Below, piece after piece: positions 1-8,817 of a stretch of 64,000 nt of DNA. Position numbers and translations under genes: made by a program. Below the pieces are notes generated by a model, which had not been told where the DNA came from, ran no database searches, and worked only from the letters and a program-made list of their open reading frames with translations. How positions within the stretch are numbered: position 1 is the first letter of the stretch; every line of letters begins with the position of its first letter. This DNA comes from CAYVQZ01 sp964453435 (GTDB lineage: Bacteria; Abyssobacteria; SURF-5), in assembly GCA_964453435.1 (NCBI GenBank), contig CAYVQZ010000026.1, forward strand, positions 1-64,000, written 5' to 3'.

Positions 1-135
1 TCGTCACCCTGGCATTTCGCTTCGACGAAGTGCCGGCTGGTCGTCCGGTCGTCGACGGATGGAAAGGACTGGCGCATCCTTTCGGAAATCCGCCTGCCAA
101 AAATCAATGAATTGCCAGCGGGCAGGGAAATGTAA
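1..135 (+). CDS. 3' end of an upstream gene, possible Asp-box protein
   Basis: Frame 1 is open from the window edge to TAA at 133-135, encoding about 44 residues. It has a G/C-rich third codon position like the surrounding genes, better than the competing frame that ends at 108-110. The fragment contains VVRSSTDGKDW, which resembles the S-x-D-G-x-x-W Asp-box of BNR/sialidase-type beta-propellers. Too little is visible to name a family, and it could be non-coding. Confidence 0.33.
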   Translation, partial: SSPWHFASTKCRLVVRSSTDGKDWRILSEIRLPKINELPAGREM

Positions 136-297
136 CTGGCCAACCGATTTTGGGGGTTTTCGGGGTCTGTCTCCCGAAACGAAAGAAGCTTTATCCTTGA
201 CTAGAGTGCCTCCCTCGGATACCCTCTAACGGTGGGAGTCTTGTTTTCCATTCCAATCCCGTTTGAAAGCATGTCATGATGAGGAGAGAACGTCTTG

Positions 298-1728
298 ATG
301 GTTCGTAACGATTTTCAACCACTTTTCAATCCCAGGTCGATAGCCGTGATAGGCGCGTCCAATGATCCGACAAAGTTCGGGGGTCGCACCTATTTTGCTC
401 TGAAGGACAGATGCTACGACGGGCGCCTCTTTGCTGTGAACCGGAACGCGACCGAAATTGACGGCGAGCAGGCGTACTCGCGTGTCCAAGACATTTCGGA
501 AGATGTCGAGATGGCAATTATTGCGGTCGCCGCTCCCTATGTGGTGGAAACGGTTGCCGATTGCGCGCAGAAGGGGGTGCGCACCGTACAGATTCTTACC
601 GCCGGCTTCACCGAGTCGGGTTCCGCCGACGGCGCGGCATGGGAGCAGCAGATAGCCGAGATCGCCCGCGAGAACGGTATGCGGATTGTCGGCCCGAATT
701 GTTTCGGAATCTACAGCCCGGAGAGCGCCCTGACCGTTTTGCCCGGTCCCGATTTCCCGAAGGAGAGCGGACCCGTCGGCATCCTTTCTCAAAGCGGCGG
801 GTTCACGTCGTTCCTGGTGCGGAAAGCCTTGGGGTTGGGGATACGGTTCAGCAAAGCGGTCAGCTACGGTAACGCCTGCGATCTGAATGAGTGCGATTAC
901 CTTTCGTATTTCGCAACAGATGAACAGACCCGGATGGTGGGCGCGTATGTCGAGGGCGTGAGGGACGGCCGCCGGTTCCTCGATGTCGCCAAACAAACGG
1001 TCCTCAAGAAACCCGTTTTCATCTGGAAGGGCGGCCTCACTGGCTTGGGCGGTCGCGCAGTCGAGAGCCACACGGCGTCCCTCGGAGGCAGCAGGGAGAT
1101 ATGGAGGGGATTCTTCCGTCAGACGGGAGCGATTCCGGTCGTGGGAATCGACGAGATGATCGACCTTATCGTGGCCTCGCTTTGCCTCGGGAGGTTCCGG
1201 GGCAAACGTATGTCCGTGGTCAGTGGGGGAGGAGCGATAACCGTCGCCGCGTCGGACGCGCTGGACCCGGCGGGCCTGTTGGTTCCGGAATTCGAAGAAA
1301 ACGTGCAACAGGCGATTCGCGCATGCTTGCCCGCAAGCGGAAACAGCGTGCGAAATCCTCTCGACACGGGTCCTCCCATATTTCTGCTTCCCACGGTCAC
1401 GTCCATACTCGAAGCGGTGGCGTCGAGCAACCGCATTGACGCGGTCATCGTTCAGCACGAAGTGAGCGCGTACCTGCCGGCGTTTGTGGAGGAGACCGCC
1501 GAGGTCATCCCATCGGTCCGCGACGCCAGCGGGAAACAATTCATCGTTACCATGCCCGAGCCAACCACCGACAGCGCCACGATGGATATCGAAGAAACAA
1601 GAAGAAGATATCGGGAGTGGTACATCCGGCGAGGTATTGCCGTCTTTGATACGCTCGAGCGCGCCATCAGCGCGATGGGAAAGCTGATTCGTTACAACGA
1701 GTTTGTTGCGGCACAAACATCTTCATAG
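298..1728 (+). CDS. ADP-forming acyl-CoA synthetase-like protein, alpha half only
   Basis: 476 residues resembling the alpha part of NDP-forming acyl-CoA synthetases (succinyl-CoA synthetase superfamily), which conserve acyl-CoA bond energy as ATP through a phosphohistidine. A CoA-binding Rossmann domain starts at residue 13 (SIAVIGASNDP). Ligase domains follow, with the phosphohistidine motif GGRAVESHTASLGGS and His258. No ATP-grasp (beta) domain is present, so a partner encoded elsewhere is needed for full synthetase chemistry, or the protein does something else with CoA esters. ATG at 298 is preferred over the TTG at 295 because GAGGAGAG at 281-288 is well spaced. A homolog of almost equal length is at 5452. 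The substrate cannot be told. Confidence 0.85.
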   Translation: MVRNDFQPLFNPRSIAVIGASNDPTKFGGRTYFALKDRCYDGRLFAVNRNATEIDGEQAYSRVQDISEDVEMAIIAVAAPYVVETVADCAQKGVRTVQILTAGFTESGSADGAAWEQQIAEIARENGMRIVGPNCFGIYSPESALTVLPGPDFPKESGPVGILSQSGGFTSFLVRKALGLGIRFSKAVSYGNACDLNECDYLSYFATDEQTRMVGAYVEGVRDGRRFLDVAKQTVLKKPVFIWKGGLTGLGGRAVESHTASLGGSREIWRGFFRQTGAIPVVGIDEMIDLIVASLCLGRFRGKRMSVVSGGGAITVAASDALDPAGLLVPEFEENVQQAIRACLPASGNSVRNPLDTGPPIFLLPTVTSILEAVASSNRIDAVIVQHEVSAYLPAFVEETAEVIPSVRDASGKQFIVTMPEPTTDSATMDIEETRRRYREWYIRRGIAVFDTLERAISAMGKLIRYNEFVAAQTSS

Positions 1729-1746
1729 TTCCTGCCAATGAGCCTG

Positions 1747-1800
1747 AAAAAACGAGCCCGGCCGTTTCATCCGGACCGGGCTCGCAATTTTCTTTCTTTT
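1747..1800 (+). terminator. Intrinsic terminator after the first acyl-CoA synthetase-like gene
   Basis: An A-run is followed by the stem GAGCCCGG (1754-1761) / CCGGGCTC (1776-1783) with a 14-nt loop, then a T-rich tail (1788-1800). It starts about 20 bp after the stop codon. Confidence 0.85.
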
Positions 1801-1851
1801 GTTTCGGCGGCGACTCCTGCGCATCTGCCTCACGCCTTCGTTATGCACGTT

Positions 1852-1885
1852 ATTGGGGGACACCATGCGGCATGCTGTTTCCCAA
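1852..1885. repeat. Imperfect palindrome, ATTGGGGGACACCAT family
   Basis: ATTGGGGGACACCATG, a short loop, and CATGCTGTTTCCCAA form a degraded hairpin. Better copies are at 33326-33362 and 51041-51084. Confidence 0.6.
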
Positions 1886-1915
1886 AAACCCACGATTGTC
1901 ATCTTGCCGAGAAGC

Positions 1916-2387
1916 CAGCGCAGGGGACTGTCCCGGATTTACGGACCGCGCTTGTCGAGGTCGTAGAATCGGGACTGTGAAACTGTCTCACGTTGCACAT
2001 TTTGCCGAACAACAAGCTTTGGGGGCTGTACCCAATTACGGAATCCCCTCTATTTCATCGGTGAGCGGAGTGAAGTCCCGCCAAAGGCGGGATAGATTGG
2101 CGGACTGCCCCCAAAGCAGGGTATCCCGAATCGTGAGACACACTCACTGTCCCCGAAGCGAACAGCCTTCACCATGAATCGAGAGGCACACTCAAAGCCC
2201 CCTTCGGAGACTGTACCATGATTGCCAGGCGAAGGGGTCTGTACCAGATTTACGGGCGCGAAGCGCCGTAGAATCGGGACTGTCCCAGAAGCAAACAACC
2301 TTCGCCATGAATCACGGGACAGACCCTTCGCTCCGTTCTCGCCGATATGTGCAAGCGTGGGACAGAGTCCCTGTCCGATCTCCCACC
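1916..2387. repeat. Cluster of modular intergenic repeats
   Basis: No gene is supported here. The segment is a mosaic of phrases found in other gaps of the window. One unit runs from CTGTCTCACGTTG (1983) to GAATCGTGAGACACAC (ending about 2142), so its ends are inverted repeats. Inside it, 2031-2103 matches the reverse complement of 33404-33476 at 70 of 73 positions. A second phrase, TGTCCCCGAAGCGAACAG followed by ACCATGAATC, starts near 2149 and recurs near 2281 and 3844 and, inverted, at 6990. Confidence 0.85.
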
Positions 2388-3650
2388 TCACAAGTCTTCC
2401 GGAAACGGCGGGCACTGGATGGAAGCATAGGGATAAACGGCCACCCTCGCGCCGGCCCCGTACTCACCCTTCAGTTGCTCCACCGCGGCTTCCCAGGTTT
2501 TGAACACGAGAGATCGGTCCATCGGACCGAAATATTCCGTATCCATCTTTGCGTGGTACGGGTTGACAATGAATGTGCGATTGTACGCCGATTGGGGCAA
2601 CTTTCGGGCCATCGCGAACTGCGCGCCACCGTAATCGCTCCCGAAACGCGTATTCCCATAGTGGTGAATCTGGCCGTCGGGCGTGTAGCTGAGCATCACC
2701 ACGTCGCCGCCTTCCCTTGTCGACAGGTAACACGGCCACAGCCCCTTGCCCGCTTCATCCTCAATCGGATACGTGTTCGATACCGTGATGTCCGCCCCCA
2801 GAAACGGGTTCGTGGCGTAGAATTTCTTTCCGAATTTCACCCCTTCATAGAACGACTCGAATCCATCACCCGCATAAATCTTCACGGTTTCCCGCACCTC
2901 GTTCACAATCACATCGACTTTGAAATCCAGCCCGACCTTCTTCACGATCTCATGGCAGTCCTCGCGGAGAGAGTTTCCGTAGACCTTGCCGAAGGTGAAC
3001 TCGGATATCGAGCCATCGGGGTTGCGCGGTGTCGCCTTCATGTGATTGTAATTGATGGTCTCCATCCCCATCACACCGGGTAACACGATTTTCAAGCCGC
3101 CGCTGAAACCGGCGTCGACATGGGGAATGACGCATCCGATCCCGATCTTCAAGTCACAGGAGTGGTACTCGCGATTCACGAAGATGGGCGTCCCCTTGCT
3201 GGATTTGCCCAAGTCCACCAAATGCTCGTATGCGTTGTGGTTGTAAACCGGATAGTTCACCACGACATCGTCGCCCAGTTTGCACGCGCACTCGTTGCGG
3301 GTCATCGGCCGGTGCGTTCCCAGCGCTGAGATGAACCGAATCTGTTCCGGCCCGATCCCCGCTTTCGCAAGTATATCGAGCAATGGCGGAATAACATCGG
3401 CCGCCCGGGTCGGACGGGTGAAATCATCGAACAGGATGGCGACTCTCTTCTTCCCCTTTGCGATCTGCGAGAGCGGCGGTGTTCCTATGGGATTCTCCAT
3501 GGCCGCCCGAATTTCATCGAACCCGATCGGCTTCGTCCCGTGTCCCTCCATCCGACAAACGTTAATTTCCCACCCCTGCGGAAACTGCAGTTCGAGCATC
3601 TCGTCTCCGAACCACGCCCGCGTTGGGATACTCACGCGATTGTTTTCCAT
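2388..3650 (-). CDS. LarA-family nickel-pincer-dependent racemase/epimerase
   Basis: 420 residues of the lactate racemase (LarA, formerly DUF2088) family, which interconverts 2-hydroxy acid stereoisomers using a nickel-pincer nucleotide cofactor. The family's key residues are in place: FDDFTRP (75-80), H113 in GTHRPMT, H177 in IPHVDAG, K187 in GLKIVLPG and H203 in YNHM. These match Lactobacillus LarA R75, H108, H174, K184 and H200 with small offsets. ATG at 3650 has AGGAGACAG just upstream. The cofactor genes larB, larC and larE are not in the window. Neighbours (alcohol dehydrogenase, acyl-CoA synthetase-like proteins, MFS transporter) suggest use of a hydroxy acid other than lactate, but the substrate is unknown. 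Confidence 0.85.
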   Translation of the reverse strand: MENNRVSIPTRAWFGDEMLELQFPQGWEINVCRMEGHGTKPIGFDEIRAAMENPIGTPPLSQIAKGKKRVAILFDDFTRPTRAADVIPPLLDILAKAGIGPEQIRFISALGTHRPMTRNECACKLGDDVVVNYPVYNHNAYEHLVDLGKSSKGTPIFVNREYHSCDLKIGIGCVIPHVDAGFSGGLKIVLPGVMGMETINYNHMKATPRNPDGSISEFTFGKVYGNSLREDCHEIVKKVGLDFKVDVIVNEVRETVKIYAGDGFESFYEGVKFGKKFYATNPFLGADITVSNTYPIEDEAGKGLWPCYLSTREGGDVVMLSYTPDGQIHHYGNTRFGSDYGGAQFAMARKLPQSAYNRTFIVNPYHAKMDTEYFGPMDRSLVFKTWEAAVEQLKGEYGAGARVAVYPYASIQCPPFPEDL

Positions 3651-3690
3651 GATCTGTCTCCTGTTGATACATCAATGAAACCGCCTAAAT

Positions 3691-3927
3691 GAATCCGTCC
3701 CACGATTGCTCATGTTGCCGAAAAATGAGTGAAGCGGCAGTGTGAGACTGTCCGATAATTACGTTTCCCGTCGAAACGCCAGCGTAGGGGACTGTCACTG
3801 TTTACGGAATACCCGGTTTTTTGGGGATTCGTAGAATAGGGACTGTCCCCGAAGCGAACCAACTTCCACCATGAATCATGGGACACCTTCACCGCCCCCA
3901 ACCGCGGAACCGAACCGCGGGACAGAT
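3691..3927. repeat. Modular intergenic repeat cluster
   Basis: It lies between two minus-strand genes and holds no ORF. It contains GTCCCACGATTGCTCATGTT (3698), CTGTCCGATAATTACG (about 3749), GACTGTCCCCGAAGCGAACC (3841) and ATGAATCATGGGACAC. The same phrases occur at 2149, 6990 and 10700. Confidence 0.8.
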
Positions 3928-4935
3928 TCAAATCCGTACCATTATTTTAATGTCGTTCTTGCGCCGGGTCAAATCCTCCATGGTTTCCGGCAAGTCCACC
4001 AGCGCCACGGTACGCGTGATGAAAACCGAGGGGTCGAGCTTCCGGTCCGCCACCCAGCCGATCGTCGCCGCAAAGTCGCCGCTTGATGTGCCCTGTGAAG
4101 CCTTTATGGTTATCTCTTTCAATATCCATGTGATCGGATGAAGCGTTATTTCTTCGAGACAGTTGCCCACAACCACAACTTCGCCGCCTCGGTCCACGAC
4201 GTCCAGGGATTGGTGAATCGTTTCGGGTCTGCCGACGCACTCAAATACAACGCGCGGCGCAGAACCGAACAAGGATTCCGCCCGCGCAGGCAAGTCTTCC
4301 TCTGTGGGGTCGACGACGGCCGAGGCGCCCAGCTTCGTCGCCGCTCCTCTGCTGATCGGATTCATGTCCGAAACGACCACCTCGCGCACTCCCGCTATCT
4401 TGAGAGCCGCAAGCGCTGCCAGGCCGACCGGCCCCGCCCCAATCACAAGAGTCGGCGTGTCGGCATTCACGGATGCTCTTCGAAAAACGTGATGCCCAAC
4501 CGCAAGCGTCGGGACCAGCGCGCCGTGTTCCGTAGAAACTTCCTCCGGAAGTTTGAACAGGGAGCGTTGCGGGACTTTCGTATACTCCGCAAATGCGCCT
4601 GGCCAATGGATGCCGAGGTTGGCGAAGTTCGCGCATATGCTTTCAAGACCGCGACTGCAGTATCCGCATTGGCCGCACGAGAAAAGGTCGTTCACCGTCA
4701 CCCGCTCGCCGACGGCCCATCCGGTGACGCCGGGACCAATCTCTTCGATGACGCCGCTGCATTCGTGGCCGAGAATCTGTTTCGGATTGAATGCTCCCGT
4801 TTCGTAGAACTCGACATCGGTTCCGCAAATGCCGCACCTGTGAACTTTCAAAACAACCTCGCCGTCGCCAGCCTTCGGCTCCGGCGCGTCCTCTACGACC
4901 ATATTATGCGCATCAACAAGCACTGCCGCTTTCAT
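3928..4935 (-). CDS. Zinc-dependent alcohol dehydrogenase (MDR superfamily)
   Basis: 335 residues of the medium-chain dehydrogenase/reductase type, related to sorbitol and threonine dehydrogenases, oxidising a secondary alcohol with NAD(P). Catalytic zinc ligands are visible as C37 (GICGTD) and H57-E58 (GHEC). The structural zinc is held by C87, C90, C93 and C101. A Rossmann motif GAGPVGLAALAALK lies near residue 165. The gene is on the same strand as the LarA-family gene, about 280 bp upstream of it with only repeats between. Oxidation of a hydroxy acid or polyol after epimerisation is a plausible role but is inference. Confidence 0.88.
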   Translation of the reverse strand: MKAAVLVDAHNMVVEDAPEPKAGDGEVVLKVHRCGICGTDVEFYETGAFNPKQILGHECSGVIEEIGPGVTGWAVGERVTVNDLFSCGQCGYCSRGLESICANFANLGIHWPGAFAEYTKVPQRSLFKLPEEVSTEHGALVPTLAVGHHVFRRASVNADTPTLVIGAGPVGLAALAALKIAGVREVVVSDMNPISRGAATKLGASAVVDPTEEDLPARAESLFGSAPRVVFECVGRPETIHQSLDVVDRGGEVVVVGNCLEEITLHPITWILKEITIKASQGTSSGDFAATIGWVADRKLDPSVFITRTVALVDLPETMEDLTRRKNDIKIMVRI

Positions 4936-5185
4936 GATTGGCGAATCCTCCTGTCGGGTTTATGAAATAAAACGTGTTCGTACGCGGACTGCACGATTAT
5001 ATCAGGCGCCCGCTCAAAAGAAACGTCGAAACGATTGCTGCACGTGAAAAAAACAGGTTTGCATCGATGTGACCGAAAGACAAAATGAGAAAATCTTGAT
5101 GACGGGCTTGTTTTTTGAAGGCCCGCGCGGACACAGCGCTCTTTTCGCCGCCGCGCTACTCAGTCCCTCTGTCCACCGTCCTGCG

Positions 5186-5215
5186 TTGACACATTTCCAC
5201 CTATGTTGATATACT
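5186..5215 (+). promoter_or_regulatory. Sigma70-type promoter for the second acyl-CoA synthetase-like gene
   Basis: TTGACA (5186-5191), an 18-bp spacer and TATACT (5210-5215). This implies a leader of roughly 230 nt before the ATG at 5452. The rest of the 4936-5451 gap shows no supported gene. Confidence 0.6.
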
Positions 5216-5451
5216 CGTTTTCGAAGCCATGGCTCATAAATGACAGTAATTTGCTGAATGAGCCTCATTCCTTGGGCTCCGGTCGGACTCTCGCTCCATC
5301 CCAGAGAAGAAGAGCGCATGTTGAGCGGCCGGCGCGACTCCAGCGAAGCAACGAATTGTGCGAAAAAATTCAATTTCGGGCGGGACAATTTCCGATGGGA
5401 ATGTGTGGCGCATGTTCGCGCACGCCCGCCGAGAGTTTGGAGGCGCTGTAG

Positions 5452-6885
5452 ATGACATCGGAAGCAAATCGTGAGCTGGACCGGTTGTTTTACCCGAAAA
5501 CAATCGCGGTCGTCGGCGCATCGCCCGACGGCGACCCGTTTCGATGGGGAGGAAAAACATTTATCGAAGGCCTCGTCCGCCAAAATTATCGGGGTAAGGT
5601 CTATCCCGTGCACCCGAAGGCGGAAACGGTTCTCGGCCTGAAGGCATGCAAAAGCGTTTGCGATATTCCCGATGATGTTGACCTGGCGATTTTCAGCATT
5701 CCCGCCTCGGCCGCGTTGAAGGTGATGGAAGACTGCATCAAAAAGCGTGTCAAGTTCGTGCACATCTTCACCGCCGGGTTCACGGAAACCGGGTTAGACG
5801 AGCGAGCGCGACTGGAGCAGGAAATCGCGAGGATTGCGAAGGAGGGGAATGTCCGCATCGTAGGCCCCAACTGCATGGGTGTCTATTGCCCCGAGGCCGG
5901 TATCGCATGGGTCAAGGACTTCCCCGCCGAGACCGGACCCGTCGGCTTTGTGTCGCAGAGCGGCCAACTTGCGGGACATTTCATTGAAGTCGGAAACCCG
6001 AGGGGGATCACATTCAGCAAAGTGATCAGCTACGGAAACGCCAGCGACCTCCAGTGTCATGATTTCCTGAAATATCTGGCCGAAGACGAAAGCACCCGCA
6101 TCATAGGCTCATACATTGAAGGCTTGCGAGACGGGCGCGCGTTTTTCGAAATCGCGAAGGAACTCACTCTCAAAAAGCCGTTCGTCGTCTGGAAGGGCGG
6201 ACAAACCGAAGGCGGCTCGCGCGCCGTCAGTTCGCACACCGCCGCGATAGCCGGTTCCCGGGAACTCTGGCGCGCCCTATGCAAGCAAACGGGAATAATT
6301 TCCGTTCATTCCCTGGAAGAACTCGCCGCCACCGTTGTCGCTTTGCTTCATCTCAAGCCGCCCCGCGGCGCCAACGTCGCAATCGTCGGCGGGGCCGGCG
6401 GGGGAAGCGTGACGATGACCGACGCCGCCGAACGAGCCGGCTTGAAAGTGCCCCAACTCTCGGAAGAGACCATACGGGGACTTGGCGAGTTTGTTCCGGT
6501 GCATGGCCAAAGTGTGAAGAATCCTCTTGACATATTCAGCGTGCTCATCAATCCCGACCACTTCAAACGCATGATCGAGCTTCTCCGCGACGACCCGAAC
6601 ATCGATGCGCTCATCTACCTGCAGCGGGTCGAGTGGGCGCTCAGGCGCGAAAGAATCTTTCTGGATATGATTATGCGGATGACCGTCGAGGGGGCGAGAG
6701 AACTGAAGAAACCGTTGTTCCTGGTTCTCGGAGATGCGGTCTCCGTGGAAGGCGAGTTGATAAGACGGGAAGCGCAGAGAAAATACGCAGACGAGGGACT
6801 TGCAACATTCCCTACGTTCGACGAAGCGGCCAAGGCGATTTACAACCTGAGCGAGTACCGAAAATATCTCTCTGCGCGGAGTTGA
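5452..6885 (+). CDS. ADP-forming acyl-CoA synthetase-like protein, alpha half only (second copy)
   Basis: 477 residues, a paralog of the gene at 298 with the same architecture: a CoA-binding Rossmann fold (TIAVVGASPDGDP), then ligase domains with the phosphohistidine motif SRAVSSHTAAIAGS (H262), then a C-terminal domain with VAIVGGAGGGSVT. As in the paralog, no ATP-grasp domain is attached. GGAGG at 5439-5443 is 8 nt from the ATG. A promoter is at 5186. The pair of near-equal length, on either side of the LarA-like and dehydrogenase genes, suggests CoA activation of two substrates or a hetero-oligomer; which one is unknown. Confidence 0.85.
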   Translation: MTSEANRELDRLFYPKTIAVVGASPDGDPFRWGGKTFIEGLVRQNYRGKVYPVHPKAETVLGLKACKSVCDIPDDVDLAIFSIPASAALKVMEDCIKKRVKFVHIFTAGFTETGLDERARLEQEIARIAKEGNVRIVGPNCMGVYCPEAGIAWVKDFPAETGPVGFVSQSGQLAGHFIEVGNPRGITFSKVISYGNASDLQCHDFLKYLAEDESTRIIGSYIEGLRDGRAFFEIAKELTLKKPFVVWKGGQTEGGSRAVSSHTAAIAGSRELWRALCKQTGIISVHSLEELAATVVALLHLKPPRGANVAIVGGAGGGSVTMTDAAERAGLKVPQLSEETIRGLGEFVPVHGQSVKNPLDIFSVLINPDHFKRMIELLRDDPNIDALIYLQRVEWALRRERIFLDMIMRMTVEGARELKKPLFLVLGDAVSVEGELIRREAQRKYADEGLATFPTFDEAAKAIYNLSEYRKYLSARS

Positions 6886-6989
6886 AACGCTCGAGGGCGC
6901 ACACTGAAGTTTGTTTGGAGAAAAGACGGACCCGTTGGTTTACCCGAGAAATGAGCGTACGCACGCTCCCTGAAAAGAGGGCAACGAGA

Positions 6990-7100
6990 GTGTCCCACGA
7001 TTCATGGTGAAGGTTGTTCGCTTCGGGGACAGTCCCGATTCTACGGCACTTCGTGCCCGTAAATCGGGGACAATCCCCGCCCTTGGTAATCGTGAGACAG
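6990..7100. repeat. Modular intergenic repeat, one complete unit
   Basis: It is bounded by GTGTCCCACGATTC (6990) and GGTAATCGTGAGACAGTC, so its ends are inverted repeats. The interior carries GCTTCGGGGACAGTCCCGATT. It fills the gap between convergent genes ending at 6885 and 7140. Confidence 0.8.
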
Positions 7101-7139
7101 TCTCCATCCGCCTGTGCGCGGGGCTCCAGGGTTGGCTTT

Positions 7140-8420
7140 TCAGCCAATCCCTTTCAACGAAGTTCTCGCAGGCCTGGCAAAAAATATCGTGAGCGCGGCG
7201 CCGAACTGGAGGAGCGCGATGATCAAATAGCCGCCCTTGTACGAACCGCTGATATCAAACACGTGGCCGACGAACGGCGGGCCGAGCACGCTGCCCATCA
7301 TCATAATCGGCGCCATCGAGCCCTGAATCTTGCCGAATGCGGCGCGGCCAAAATACTCACCGCGAATAGCCGGATTCAGCGGAATGGTTCCCCCGAAGCC
7401 GATCCCGAAAAGAACCGCGAAGAGATAGAGCGAGACCATATCATTCGCGTTCATCAAAACGAGCACTCCGCAGGCCTCTATCGAGTACGTTATCATGAAC
7501 AAATAGCGCTTGGTGAAAAAATCGCCGAGATACCCGAACGCCAGCCGTCCGATAATACTGAAAAGAGTCGCGAGCCCGATGCTGAACGCGGCTTTTTCTG
7601 CCATTATCCCCGCATCCGTGAATGTGGGAACCGCGTGAACGGTGACTGTCGCGTGAGTCATCGCCGCCAGAAAAAACGCAAAAGCCAGTATCCAATAGGT
7701 CCTCGACGCCATTGCCTGCCTGAGTGTCCAGTCTGTTTCGGACGGGGCGGGCGCCTTTGATTCTTTCTTCTTATCCGCTGCCGCTGTTGTCCGGTCTCCG
7801 CTGGCGTTATCCTCGGCCGGTTCTCCGTCGGGCTTGAGACCAATGTCTTCCGGTCTCCTCTTTAGCAACAGCGAGAGCGGCAGAACAACAATCCAGATGG
7901 TCACCCCGATGATGACAAATGATGCGCGCCATCCGAACCGCGTGATAAGCACTGCCGCAATGGGCGCACACACAAACCCGCCGATGCCCGCTCCGACCGC
8001 CAGCAGCGAAAGAGCACGCGAACGCATGCGGACGAACCAGTTCGCTATCGCGGTCATCGCCGGAACGTACAGCATCGCGCTCATTCCGACCGAAAGCAGA
8101 ATCCCGTAGATCAGATAGAACCCCCAAAGCGAGCGGATGGTGCACATGAGAACAAAGCCCAAACCGGAAATTACTCCTCCGACGAAGACGACGTTCCTCG
8201 GGCCGTATTTATCCACCGCCCACCCCACTATCGGCGCGGCAAAGCCTCCCTGAATTCCTCGAAACGAATACGCGAGAGCGGTCATCGCCCGGGTCCAACC
8301 GAATTCGCTCATCATCGGCTTAAAGAACACGCCGAAGCAATAAAGCCACGTCCCGAACCCGAGCATGCAGATGATGTTGGTGGCCGCTACTATCCACCAT
8401 CCGTAATAAATCCTCTTCAT
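7140..8420 (-). CDS. Major facilitator superfamily transporter (OFA/monocarboxylate-like)
   Basis: 426 residues with about twelve hydrophobic segments and a charged central loop (around residues 200-230, rich in K, E, D) between the two six-helix halves. The N-terminal YYGWWIVAATNIICMLGFG stretch is typical of the oxalate/formate antiporter and monocarboxylate group. It probably sits in the inner membrane and moves a small organic acid, fitting the hydroxy-acid and CoA-ligase genes nearby, but direction and substrate are not visible. The gene points toward the convergent acyl-CoA synthetase-like gene with only a repeat between. Confidence 0.85.
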   Translation of the reverse strand: MKRIYYGWWIVAATNIICMLGFGTWLYCFGVFFKPMMSEFGWTRAMTALAYSFRGIQGGFAAPIVGWAVDKYGPRNVVFVGGVISGLGFVLMCTIRSLWGFYLIYGILLSVGMSAMLYVPAMTAIANWFVRMRSRALSLLAVGAGIGGFVCAPIAAVLITRFGWRASFVIIGVTIWIVVLPLSLLLKRRPEDIGLKPDGEPAEDNASGDRTTAAADKKKESKAPAPSETDWTLRQAMASRTYWILAFAFFLAAMTHATVTVHAVPTFTDAGIMAEKAAFSIGLATLFSIIGRLAFGYLGDFFTKRYLFMITYSIEACGVLVLMNANDMVSLYLFAVLFGIGFGGTIPLNPAIRGEYFGRAAFGKIQGSMAPIMMMGSVLGPPFVGHVFDISGSYKGGYLIIALLQFGAALTIFFARPARTSLKGIG

Positions 8421-8527
8421 GCCGAAAATATCTCCGCATCGCCTGATATTTGCACGAGGTTAAAACGCTGGAAGAGGGCGGGTAATGGAAACATTCATCC
8501 TTCTATCACACCCCTACCCCGATTGCA

Positions 8528-8564
8528 AGTAGAAAAAATAGGGACAGACCCTATTTTTTCTACT
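8528..8564. repeat. Perfect palindrome with GGGACAGACCC core
   Basis: AGTAGAAAAAATAGGG (8528-8543) and its exact reverse complement (8549-8564) flank the loop ACAGA. It resembles the hairpins associated with REP-type Y1 transposases. It may also act as a bidirectional terminator because both arms carry A/T runs. Confidence 0.75.
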
Positions 8565-8717
8565 CCCTTTCACCTTTGCCTGGCACGTCGTGCTCCAAAG
8601 TAAGCCATTTTGTAGGCGGACCGCAATAAAGCCTGTATTATCAAAGGATTGAAGCAAATTCGCTCCGTCGCTGATTGCCCCTTAAGGAGCGGTCGAGCTA
8701 CCCAGTGAAAGCTCGGG

Positions 8718-8746
8718 AAAAAAATGGGGTCTGTCCCTATTTTTTT
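8718..8746. repeat. Second GGGACAGACCC-type palindrome, inverted
   Basis: A7-T-GGGG, then TCTG, then TCCC-TA-T7. The core GGGTCTGTCCC (8727-8737) is the reverse complement of the core at 8541-8551, so the two hairpins face each other across about 150 bp of non-coding sequence. That layout is typical of REPIN-like doublets. Confidence 0.65.
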
Positions 8747-8817
8747 AGCAATCCTTGATTGCGTGTATAATATGTAAGCGCGTGTGAGTCGGATGACTTC
8801 AATGGGGGGCAATCACA

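Noticed and set aside
274..1716. 480-codon minus-strand open frame
   Set aside because: It is antisense to the acyl-CoA synthetase-like gene, which has clear motifs and a ribosome-binding site; no family resemblance on this strand.
1916..2387. Possible CRISPR array
   Set aside because: The repeated phrases vary in length, order and strand, with no regular spacer, and no cas genes are in the window.
5014..5763. 249-codon minus-strand frame
   Set aside because: Overlaps the promoter and start of the gene at 5452; no domain recognised.
8570..8812. 80-codon minus-strand frame between the GGGACAGACCC hairpins
   Set aside because: It spans a palindrome and shows no recognisable domain or start signal.
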